Below, piece by piece: positions 1 through 9,400 of a stretch of DNA of 20,846 nucleotides (positions are counted from its first letter, which is position 1; each line of letters opens with the position of its first letter). Made by a program: the position numbers and the translations under genes. This DNA is from an uncultured Clostridia bacterium. Its GTDB lineage: Bacteria > Bacillota > Clostridia > TANB77 > CAG-508. The stretch lies in the NCBI GenBank assembly GCA_944392065.1, contig CALXVO010000010.1, positions 1-20,846 of the forward strand, in the 5' to 3' direction. The notes beneath the pieces are model-generated. The model did not search any database and was not told where the DNA came from. It was given only the letters and a program-made list of their open reading frames with translations.

Positions 1-16
1 ACAGACATAAATTTTT

Positions 17-52
17 AAAACTAATTATAGTATTACCTATAATTAGTTTTTT
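17..52. terminator. Bidirectional hairpin terminator
   Basis: A perfect 14-bp stem (17-30 with 37-50) encloses a 6-nt loop. On the plus strand the stem runs into T's, as expected for intrinsic termination of a gene lying left of the window. On the minus strand it also ends in T's, so it can terminate the protease gene whose stop lies about 45 bp away. The stem is nearly all A/T, so its strength is uncertain. Confidence 0.7.
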
Positions 53-64
53 ATACCACTTTAA

Positions 65-97
65 GTGAGAAATTGGGGTCTGTCCCCAATTTCTCAT
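65..97. repeat. REP-like palindrome overlapping the protease stop codon
   Basis: A perfect 13-bp inverted repeat (66-78 and 84-96) has a 5-nt loop, with GGGG/CCCC at the loop and TGAGAAAT on the outside. Its outer sequence and GGGGTCTGTCCC core match the larger palindrome at 14049-14125, so it belongs to the repeat family scattered through this window. The TGA stop of the minus-strand protease gene (96-94) lies inside the stem. It probably also helps end transcription of that gene. Confidence 0.75.
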
Positions 98-1233
98 TTT
101 CGCTTCAAAGATGCAAGTATTTCCATTTCTTTATTATTTCTTTGAATTCTTAATGTAACTGTATCTCCTGGCTTTTTTGTATAAATATAACATCTTAAAT
201 CACACATTCTTTCTAATTTATTTCCATCTATCGTTAGTATTATATCTCCTTGCTTTAATCCTGCCTCTGATGCAGCTGAATTTATATTTACTCTTGCTAT
301 ATAAATTCCTTCACTAAACTTTAAATTTTCATTTATATAACCCAATACATTTTTATCGAATGCAAAAACTCCTAAGCTTGCTTCATCAAATTTTTCGTTT
401 GTGTTAAAACTATCAATTACTGCTTTTACCGAATTTATCGGGATTGCAAAGCTTATTCCTTCTGCGGAAGTTATTTTTACCCCATTAATTCCAATTACCT
501 GTCCATTACTATTTACTAGAGGTCCTCCACTGTTTCCGGGATTAATTGTTGCATCTGTTTGAATTAAATCTTCCATGTAACTTTCTTCTCCTTCTTCTTC
601 AAACTTAATTGTTCTATTTACTGCACTTATAATTCCCGAAGTTACTGTTCTTTGAAATTCATACCCTATTGGATTTCCTATTGCATATACTGTTTCTCCC
701 ACTCTAATATCGTCTGAGTCTCCTAAGGTAGCTGTTTGTAAGTTTTTTTGATTGATTTTTACAATAGCCATATCAATATCAGTATTGGACCAAACCACAC
801 TTCCATCATAAGTTTTTCCGTCTACTAAAGTAACATAGCATTTGCTATATTTTTCTCCACTTACATGAGCATTTGTAAGTATATATCCATTTTCTCCCAC
901 AATTAACCCTGTCCCTAAACCCAAACTTGCAATATTTTCATCGGAAAATATGCTACTGCCTGAATTTTTTACTTTAGATATTCCAACTACACTGTCATTT
1001 ACTTCTGCTATCATTTCTGTTACAGTTTTATTATTTTTTTCTACTTCTTCTATAGTTTGCATCGTTCTTTCCACTGTTACATTTTTTCCACTTAAATTAC
1101 TCTCTGTAACTTGTGTTTTTTCATACAATATGTAGGATAAAATTAGAATTAAGAAAACGAATAGAAATATTACTACTTTCTTTAAATCTCTTTTTAGTTT
1201 TTTCTTTCTATCTTGTTTATAGTAATCATTCAT
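94..1233 (-). CDS. htrA: Membrane-anchored HtrA/DegP-like serine protease with PDZ domain
   Basis: This is a trypsin-fold (S1C) protease that degrades or processes misfolded proteins outside the membrane. A basic N-terminus (residues 1-19) precedes one membrane segment (about 20-37), so the protein should be anchored with the catalytic part outside. The triad is visible: H123 in TNAHV, D154 in TDIDMAIV and S235 in NPGNSGGPL. A C-terminal PDZ domain (about 285-375) contains the GLKQGDIILTIDG stretch typical of the family. The length of 379 aa is normal for a Gram-positive HtrA with one PDZ. A GGAGG site lies 7 bp upstream of the ATG. The gene lies downstream of the acyl-CoA ligase on the same strand, with 186 bp between them that carry repeats, so co-transcription is possible but not shown. 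Its stop codon is supplied by the palindrome at 65-97. The family is certain; the substrate is unknown. Confidence 0.93.
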   Translation of the reverse strand: MNDYYKQDRKKKLKRDLKKVVIFLFVFLILILSYILYEKTQVTESNLSGKNVTVERTMQTIEEVEKNNKTVTEMIAEVNDSVVGISKVKNSGSSIFSDENIASLGLGTGLIVGENGYILTNAHVSGEKYSKCYVTLVDGKTYDGSVVWSNTDIDMAIVKINQKNLQTATLGDSDDIRVGETVYAIGNPIGYEFQRTVTSGIISAVNRTIKFEEEGEESYMEDLIQTDATINPGNSGGPLVNSNGQVIGINGVKITSAEGISFAIPINSVKAVIDSFNTNEKFDEASLGVFAFDKNVLGYINENLKFSEGIYIARVNINSAASEAGLKQGDIILTIDGNKLERMCDLRCYIYTKKPGDTVTLRIQRNNKEMEILASLKRK

Positions 1234-1324
1234 TTATTTTCCTCCAACCAAAATATACTTATTTATATTTTGACCAAATAGAAATAATTTAAACGAAAAT
1301 TTTGATTTAGTTTTAATGAAACGA

Positions 1325-1423
1325 TGAGGGTGTCCTGAAATAGACCCCTCACTATTTGTTAATATTAATACGTCTGTCCCTATTTTAGAAAAAAGTATAC
1401 AAATACGCCTGTCCCTAAATTAT
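1325..1423. repeat. Repeat cluster: hairpin plus two 35-bp GGGACAG units
   Basis: This block fills much of the gap between the acyl-CoA ligase and the protease. The first part (1325-1351) is a hairpin pairing TGAGGG with CCCTCA and GTC with GAC, with one bulged T. The second part is two direct units, each containing CTGTCCCTA, with the GTCCC cores at 1376 and 1411, a period of 35 bp. Read on the minus strand, the pair aligns well with the plus-strand block at 19446-19510, which has the same 35-bp period. The TAA stop of the acyl-CoA ligase (1422-1420) sits at the edge of the second unit. Confidence 0.65.
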
Positions 1424-3123
1424 ACATTTATTTTCTTCATTTCAGCAAATCTCTTTACTTTTTGTGTTGTTGTTTTTTCTAATGGTTCATCTGTTAAAAT
1501 TATTTCTTTTATGTGTTTGAATGTTGGTAAATCCTTGTTTATATTTTTAATATCTTCCCATACTAATTTTTCATATTCTTTTTGTGATTTTTTACCAAAA
1601 TGTTCTTCTAAATTTTCTTTATTATACACGATTTTTGCACAAAGTAAAGTATCCGTTTTACTTTTATTTCTAGCATACACCATATTTTCTTCTACATATG
1701 GAAGTTTATTTATTAAGAATTCTATCTCTTGTGGATATATATTTTTTCCATTTCTCAAAACTATAATATCGCTTTGTCTGCCTGTTATGTATACAAATCC
1801 ATCTTCATCAATATATCCATAATCTCCTGTATGAAGCCAGCCATTTTCCAAAGCTTTTTTTGTTTCTTCTTCATTCTCATAATAACCAAGCATTATGTTT
1901 GGCCCTTTGCCTAAGATTTCACCTATTCCATCTTTATCTGGATTATTGATTTTTATTTGTACATTTTTTAGCGGAAATCCAATAGATCCTGCTCTTTTTC
2001 TTCCTGATGATTCCGCAGTTAATACTGGCGAACTTTCAGTTAAGCCATATCCCTGAATTAGGTCTATCCCTAAATCGTTATACCATTCAATGGTAGCTTT
2101 GTCCATTGGTGCAGCACCATAAAGTACCACTCTTAGGTATTCATCAAATTGATTCAATACTGGTTTAAATAGTTTTTTCCTTACATCTATTTTACATTTT
2201 AAAAGTCCATGAGAAAGTTTCGTCATCGCATTAATTAATCCTTTTTTACCACTATCTGCAATTGCTTTTTGAATTTTTTTAGCCATTGTTTCAAGTACGA
2301 GCGGTACTGCTACAAATATGGTTACTTTAAATTCTTTTAAATTATCTGCAATATATCTTAATCCTTCACAAAATGCAATGGTTGCTCCACAGTAAGTTCC
2401 ATATAAAATTGTTATACTGCATTCAAATGTATGATGTATAGGTAGAAATGATAGTAATGTATCTGATGGATACATCATAAAGTTATATTGATATGCTGAA
2501 ATGTTTTTGCAAATATTTTCTTGTGATAACATAACTGCTTTAGGCTCATTGGTTGTTCCAGAAGTAAATAGCATAATGTACATCTCGTTTTCTTTTAATT
2601 TTACGTCATCATATTTTGCTTTACCAGATTTTATTATATTTTCTCCATCTTCAAGCATTTTTTCAAATTTTAGAACTCCATCTTTTTCTACATTGTCCAT
2701 ACATATTCTATATTTAATGTTACACCCACTAGCAATTGCTTCATCAACTGCATTTTGATATTTTTCATCATAGACAATGACATCTACTTCACTTCTTTTT
2801 AATAATTTTTCTATTTCTTTATCTGTTAAGGCTTTATCCAATGGTACAATTATTTTTCCTGCCGTGGTAACCCCCAAATAGGTAATAACCCACTCATATC
2901 TGTTATTTCCAATAATAGCCACTCTTTTAACATCTGAATCTAATACTTTTTCTGCTACTTTTTTAATATCTTCTACAAATTGTTTGTATGTAATCTCTTG
3001 TATTTCCTTGTTTTTCTTATACTTAAAAACAACATTATCATCTTTAAAACTCTCGTACCTTTTTACTATCTCCCTAAAATTAGATACTTCTTCATAATAC
3101 TTTTTTTCAGATTTTTTTCCCAT
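1420..3123 (-). CDS. Long-chain acyl-CoA synthetase (AMP-forming), FadD-like
   Basis: This ANL-superfamily ligase activates a fatty or other carboxylic acid with ATP to an acyl-adenylate and then forms the CoA thioester, probably in the cytoplasm or at the membrane face. Visible motifs are the ATP-binding loop TSGTTNEPK (187-195), LPIHHTFE (228-235) typical of long-chain acyl-CoA synthetases, YGLTES (359-364), HTGD (431-434), TGRQSD with R449, and a C-terminal lysine-bearing TTTQKVKRF segment. At 567 aa it is full length. An AGGAGG site precedes the ATG, and a TTGAAA-17-TAGAAT promoter lies just upstream. It is divergent from the NRPS gene; it could serve general lipid metabolism or supply acyl-CoA to the starter condensation domain of the NRPS. 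The second role is inference only. The substrate cannot be read from the sequence. Confidence 0.88.
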   Translation of the reverse strand: MGKKSEKKYYEEVSNFREIVKRYESFKDDNVVFKYKKNKEIQEITYKQFVEDIKKVAEKVLDSDVKRVAIIGNNRYEWVITYLGVTTAGKIIVPLDKALTDKEIEKLLKRSEVDVIVYDEKYQNAVDEAIASGCNIKYRICMDNVEKDGVLKFEKMLEDGENIIKSGKAKYDDVKLKENEMYIMLFTSGTTNEPKAVMLSQENICKNISAYQYNFMMYPSDTLLSFLPIHHTFECSITILYGTYCGATIAFCEGLRYIADNLKEFKVTIFVAVPLVLETMAKKIQKAIADSGKKGLINAMTKLSHGLLKCKIDVRKKLFKPVLNQFDEYLRVVLYGAAPMDKATIEWYNDLGIDLIQGYGLTESSPVLTAESSGRKRAGSIGFPLKNVQIKINNPDKDGIGEILGKGPNIMLGYYENEEETKKALENGWLHTGDYGYIDEDGFVYITGRQSDIIVLRNGKNIYPQEIEFLINKLPYVEENMVYARNKSKTDTLLCAKIVYNKENLEEHFGKKSQKEYEKLVWEDIKNINKDLPTFKHIKEIILTDEPLEKTTTQKVKRFAEMKKINV

Positions 3124-3162
3124 TAAATTCCCTCCTATCTTTTCTATTACTAATTTACCAAC

Positions 3163-3191
3163 ATTCTATATCAAAATCTTTAACTTTTCAA
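3163..3191 (-). promoter_or_regulatory. Promoter for the acyl-CoA ligase
   Basis: On the minus strand TTGAAA (3191-3186) and TAGAAT (3168-3163) are separated by 17 bp. An AGGAGG ribosome binding site and the ATG at 3123 follow, giving a short leader of about 35 nt. The elements are near consensus but the region is A/T rich. Confidence 0.5.
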
Positions 3192-3313
3192 CTTTAATTT
3201 ATGATTTCACCTGATTTCTTGTTACTATTATGTATATACGAGATAGATTATCTATTTTTTCTTTTTATTGGAAACTCAAGGTGGGGATCGACAAGTTACA
3301 GTCCGTAAAAAAA

Positions 3314-3388
3314 TGTTACTGCTCAGTGTAGAATTTAATTTTACATACTACTAAGACGTGTACTACAAATTTACACTGAGCAGTAACA
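3314..3388. repeat. Long inverted repeat upstream of the NRPS promoter (MITE- or REP-pair-like)
   Basis: Two perfect 17-bp arms (3314-3330 and 3372-3388) are separated by 41 bp. Pairing extends a further 5 bp if G3331 is bulged. Seven A's flank the element on both sides on the plus strand, which could be a target duplication in an A tract or chance. The 41-nt loop is too long for an ordinary terminator, and no minus-strand gene upstream needs one. It ends about 40 bp before the NRPS -35 box, so it could be a small non-autonomous mobile element, an operator or an RNA structure. I do not recognise the family. Confidence 0.7.
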
Positions 3389-3427
3389 AAAAAATAGCTA
3401 ATATTGGAAGAATTTTCAAGATTTTTG

Positions 3428-3478
3428 TTGATTTTTGCCGTTTTTAAGTATATAATTTTTATATAATATGTTAGGGGG
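3428..3478 (+). promoter_or_regulatory. NRPS promoter and ribosome binding site
   Basis: TTGATT (3428-3433) and TATAAT (3451-3456) are spaced by 17 bp. AGGGGG (3473-3478) lies 5 bp before the ATG at 3484. The predicted leader is only about 20 nt, too short for a riboswitch or T-box, so regulation, if any, should act at or upstream of the promoter. Confidence 0.7.
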
Positions 3479-3483
3479 ATTAT

Positions 3484-6400
3484 ATGAAAGAGCAATATGG
3501 TTTAACAATTCCACAAAATAATATATGGTTAGTGGAAAATTTTTATGATGACAAATCTATAAATATTTTAGCTGGTTCACTTACAATAAAACATGGATTT
3601 AACGTTGATATCGCTAAAAAAACCATTAATAAGTTTTTTGAACTTAATGATGCAACAAGATTAAAGTTTGTAAAAAATGGCGGTAATTTATATCAATATG
3701 TTGAAGATTATAAACCTTTTGATGTTATGGTTAGGGATATTTCACAACTTACGGATGATGAGATTATGGATTTAAAAAAAGAAATAATTTCTGAACCTCT
3801 TGATATATCAAAAAATCCTTTTAATTTTATAATACTTGATAGAAAAGATGGATGTGGTGAATTATTTTTAAAATGTCACCATTTGGTTTCAGACGCCTGG
3901 TCTGTCTCAAAAATGGGCACTGCACTCGCTAATATTTATGAAAAATTGTTAAGTAATGATAATAATTTCGAAATGTCGCCTAGTTATATTGACTTTATTG
4001 AGGACGAACAAAATTATATTGATAGTGATAAATATTTTAAAGATGAACAATTTTGGAAAGACTATTTAAGCGATTTTATGGAACCGGTTTATTTAAAATC
4101 AAAAGAAAATTTATCTACTAAAGCTAACAGATATCACCAAGTGCTTGATACTTCATTAACTAAAAAGATAAATGAATTTTGTAAAGAAAATCATTTATCT
4201 TTATATTCCGTTTTTTTATCGGCAATTTATATATATGTTCATAGAATAACAGAAAGTAACGATATTATTATCGGTACTCCTGTTCTTAATCGCTCTAATT
4301 TTATTCAAAAACAAATTCAAGGTATGTTTGTTGCAACTGTTCCAGTTAGATTAAAGTTTGATAATGATACTAACTTTATAGACTTTTGTAAATCTACTGC
4401 TCTAAATAGTATGCAAATTTTTAAACACCAAAGATTTCCATATAGTAAAATAATGAAAGATTCTTCTAAAATCAATAATAATGAGAATCTATTTAATATA
4501 GCTTTTTCTTATCAAAATGCAAGAGCTCAAATAGATTTAAGCAAATATAATATAGATTGGTTTTTTAGTGGAAAAATACAAGAAGAAATTGAATTTCACT
4601 TGTTAGATCTAAATGATAGTGGTAATTTAGAATTTAATATTGATTATTTAGTTGATGTATTTGACGAACAAGAAATCAAGTTAATATACCAGAGACTGTT
4701 AACTATTATTAATGATGGAATTGAAAATAATTCGACTATTTCTCAAGTAAAAATAATGACTGATGATGAATATAATTTGATAACAAAAACTTTTAATAAT
4801 ACTATCGTTCCTTATGAATCTGACAAAACAATTGTTGAAATTTTTGATTCCGTCGTAAAAAGTACTTCTGATTCTACAGCATTGATTTTTGACAATCAAT
4901 CTATGACATATAAAGAATTAGATGAAAAATCCAATAAAGTAGCCAACTATTTAATTGATATTGGTATTTCTTTAGGGGATAGAGTTGGTGTTTATATAGA
5001 TAAATCTTTTGAACTTATCATTGCGATATTAGGAATATTAAAGTGTGGAGCTTGCTATGTCCCATTAGATGATAATTATAGTAATGAAAGAAAAGAATAT
5101 ATTCTAAATGAATCAAATGTTAAAATTTGTATATGTGATGATAAATCTAAAATTAATTGTAAAGCTGTTAATATTAATAATATAAATAGTGACAGTACTC
5201 CTGTCATTTTAACTTCAATTACTAGTACAGCTCCTGTTTGTATTTTATATACTTCTGGAACAACTGGTAAGCCAAAAGGAGTAGAAATAATAAACAGAAA
5301 TATCATAAAACTTGTCAGAAACATTACATATATGGATTTCCCTCAGGAAGCTAGGATCTTGCAAGTAGCATCTACAGTATTTGATTTATCTATATTTGAG
5401 TTTTGGGCTTCCCTATTAAATGGCAAAGCTTTATGTTTAATCACTAAAGATAATTTACTTAATTTTAAATATCTAAAGTCTTACATAGATAGTAATAATA
5501 TAAATATTATGTGCGTTACGTCTGTACTCTTTAATCAAATAGTATCTAATCATATCGATGTTTTTGAAAACATTAAACAGATACTAACTGGTGGAGATAA
5601 AATTTCAGTTGAGCATGTTAGACTTTTAAAAAATTCATATCCAAATATAAAAGTATATAATTCCTACGGGCCAACTGAATGTACTTCGTTTTGTACAATG
5701 CATGAAATAAAAGATTTAGATAATAAATTTATACCAATAGGAAAACCTATTTCAAATTCTTCTTGCTATGTATTAAACTCTAACAATAATATAGTCCCTC
5801 TTTTTTGTGTTGGTGAACTAGCTATTGGTGGCGATGGAGTTTCTAATGGATATATTAATGATTCTGAAAGAACTAACAAGAATTTTATTCTTAATAGTTT
5901 TACTAATGAATTTATTGGTAAAACTATATATAAAACTGGCGATTTAGTTAGTCTACATCCAGATGGAAATATCGAATTTATTGGTAGAGTTGATAATCAG
6001 ATTAAAATTCGTGGTTATAGAATAGAATTAGATGAAATTAAAAGTGCAGTTTTAAAATTTCCTGATATTGAAAATTGTGCTGTTATTGTTAAAGAAGATT
6101 CATTTAATAAAAGTAACAAGCATCTATTACTCTATTTTGTGGCCAAGAATAAAGTAGATATTTCTTTGTTGAAGAAATATTTAAATAAAGAGTTGCAATC
6201 TTATATGATTCCTTCAGGGATTATGCAACTTGATAAATTGCCTATGAATTCAAACTATAAAGTCGATACTTCTAAATTACCAGATATAGCTTTAAGCAAT
6301 AGGACTATACTAAAACCAAATACACAGATTGAAAATGATATTTATAACTTTATCAAAAAATTATTAAAAATTGATAATTTTAGTATTGACGATAATCTCT

Positions 6401-9400
6401 TCTCAATCGGTTTAGATTCATTGTTTGCAATAGAATTATCAAATTATATAAGTGAAAAATATAATGTAAACATTTATACAAAGAATATATTAGAAAATAA
6501 TACAATTCTAAATTTGGAAGAATATATTAATAATTATGAAAGTGTTGACGAAATAGCAGCTACAACAATAGATTACATCACATCTGGTGAAAAAAGTATT
6601 TATTTAGAATGGCTTAAAAACCCTTCTAATACCTTATATAATGCTCCATTTGAGTTAAAACTTCAAAAGGAAATAGATATAGATCATTTAAAAAAATGTA
6701 TTTTACAGACTATTCATAATAATAAAAACATGTGTGCCGAATTTTCTTTAGAAAATAATGTTATAAAAAAGGATTATAATTTAGAGCAAGAGTATAATAT
6801 TCCTGTAAAAATCGTTACATATGAAGATTATTTACAAATAAAAAGAGATTTTGTAAAACCATTTAATCTTAATCATTCTCCTCTTTTTAAAATTGGAATA
6901 TATGTGACTCCAGATAATATTTACTTGTTATTTGATATTCATCATATAATATTTGATGGCTCTTCTTTTATAATTTTTATGAAAGAACTTTCAGATAGAT
7001 ATAATAACATTATTGTTAAAGAAAAAAATATATGCTTCAAAGAAAACAGTACTTCTGATAAATTTTATGATGATGCAAAAAAATTTTATTTAGATGAATT
7101 TGCCGGTGATTTACCTATTAATGAATTACCGTATGACAAACCAAGAGCAAAGGAAAGGACTTTTAATGGAGAATCTATAAGTACTACAATAAATAGTACC
7201 TTATCAGAAAGTATAAATAGCTTTTTAAAATTACACTCCATTACTTTAAATACATTTTTCCAATCGGTTTTTTCTATTTTATTATCTAAATACACATTCA
7301 GTGAGGATTTAATATATGGAATTGCATATTCCGGAAGAGATAATAAAGCAGTAGAAAATGAAATAGGAATGTTTGTAAAAACTATTCCTTATAGAGTTAA
7401 TATTGATTGGGATGATAATATATTGGACTTTATCAATTCTATGCAAAAGAGAACTATAGATTACATTTATTATAGTGATTATAGCTATGAAAGTTTGCTT
7501 AAAGATTTGAATTTTAACAGAGTAAGTAATAGAAACCCTTTATTTGATGTTATGTTCGTATGTCAAAGTCTGCATATATCTGAATTCAATTTTGGAAATA
7601 CTATTGCAACTTTCTCGGCTATACAAAGAAATACATCTAAATTTGACTTTACACTTGAAGTAATTCCTAACAGTAAAACCATAGATGTGAATTTAGAGTT
7701 TAATGTTGATTTATTTAAAATTGATAGTATGCGCAATTTATTAAATCATTTTATTTCAATTGCAAATGAAATATTAATAAAATCAAATTTAAAATTAAAA
7801 GATATTGATATGATTTTGCCAGAAGAAAAAGCTCTAATTATGGGCAAATTTAATGACAACAAAACAATTTATCCGAAAAAAACTGTTTGTGAATTATTTG
7901 AAGAACAAGTTATTAAACATCCAGATAAAAAGGCTGTTGTTTTTGGAAATAATTATTTAACATATTCAGAATTAAATGAAAAAGCAAACAAAATTGCAAG
8001 ATTTTTGATAAGTAAGGGATTAAAGCAAAAGCAAGTAGTTGCTATTATGATTGATAAATCACTTGAATATATGCCTGCAGCAATAGCTATATTAAAGTGT
8101 GGTGCAACATATACTCCAATCATCAATGATTTGCCTGATGAAAGAGCAAAATATATGATAGAAAATGCTAATTCGGCTTTTGTACTAACAACAAAACAAT
8201 TTTTTAGAAATATTACTGATACACCTACAATATTTATAGATGATGAGGAAAATTATAATTCACTAGATTCAAGTAATTTGAATTTAAATTATAATATAAA
8301 TGATTTACTACATATTATATATACCTCTGGCTCTACAGGTTTACCAAAAGGAAATATGATAAAAAATAGGGGCATGGTAAGACTTTTACTTGATACAAAT
8401 TATGTAAATTACTCTGATGAAGATATTATGGTTACATCTGCTTCTTTAACATTTGATATTTCTGGCTTTGAATTATGGGGTGCGATGTTATATGGCATGA
8501 CTTTACATATTTTAACTAAAGAGCAAATTATGGATATAAAATATTATTCTAATTATTTATTAGAAAATCATATAACTACTACATTTTTAGCTACACCTAT
8601 CTTTCATCTCATGGTGGAAGAAGATGTCAATATGTTTAAAAACATGAAATCTATCTATGTTGGTGGTGAAACTTTACTTCCAAAATATACAAACATGTTA
8701 TTCTCTGCTAATCCAAATGTTAAAGTATATAATGCGTATGGTCCTGCAGAAATTACAGTAATATGTTGTGCTATGTTAATAAATAGAATGTATGAAAGTT
8801 ATGAAGACATCCCTCTTGGAAAAATTGTTAGTAATAATACTGTTTATGTTTTAGATAAATGCCAAAAATTATGTCCAGTAAATATACCTGGTGAATTATA
8901 TGTATTTGGAGATGGTCTTGGCTTAGGATATGTTAATAGAGATGATTTAACTAAAGAGAAGTTTACTTATGTTAGTGGCTTTGATGGATTATCTTATAGA
9001 AGTGGAGATTTAACTAAATGGAATAAAGATGGTGAAATACGCTTCATTGGCAGAATTGACACTCAAGTAAAAATAAGAGGACAAAGAATTGAACTTTCTG
9101 AAATACAAGGCAAAATATTAGAAATACCTGATATAAAAGAGGCAATAGCTATTGTTACAGAATTTAATAATAACAAATATATTATTGCTTATTATACAGC
9201 CAATGATGATACTTCTCCTGAAGATATTAATCAATATTTAAATAAATACTTGCCAGATTATATGATTCCTTACAGAATTGTGCATTTAGATAATATGCCT
9301 TATACTCATAATGGAAAAATAGATAGAAGAAAATTGCCTAAAATAGAATTTACTGAAAAACACTCTGATTCTGAAGAATTAAATCATGAAGAAGAATTAA

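Larger units (their letters stand above)
3124..3483. other. Divergent intergenic region between acyl-CoA ligase and NRPS
   Basis: This 360-bp stretch has no credible gene. It holds the ligase promoter on the minus strand, the long inverted repeat at 3314-3388 and the NRPS promoter on the plus strand. The part at 3200-3310 shows only a weak 5-bp hairpin (ATAGA/TCTAT near 3243) followed by T's, and a relatively GC-rich patch (GGTGGGGATCGAC, near 3280) that I cannot assign. Confidence 0.6.

Noticed and set aside
1369..1423. Possible CRISPR array from 35-bp spaced repeats
   Set aside because: Only two short units, no spacers of constant length with unique sequence, no cas genes, and the same unit pair recurs elsewhere.
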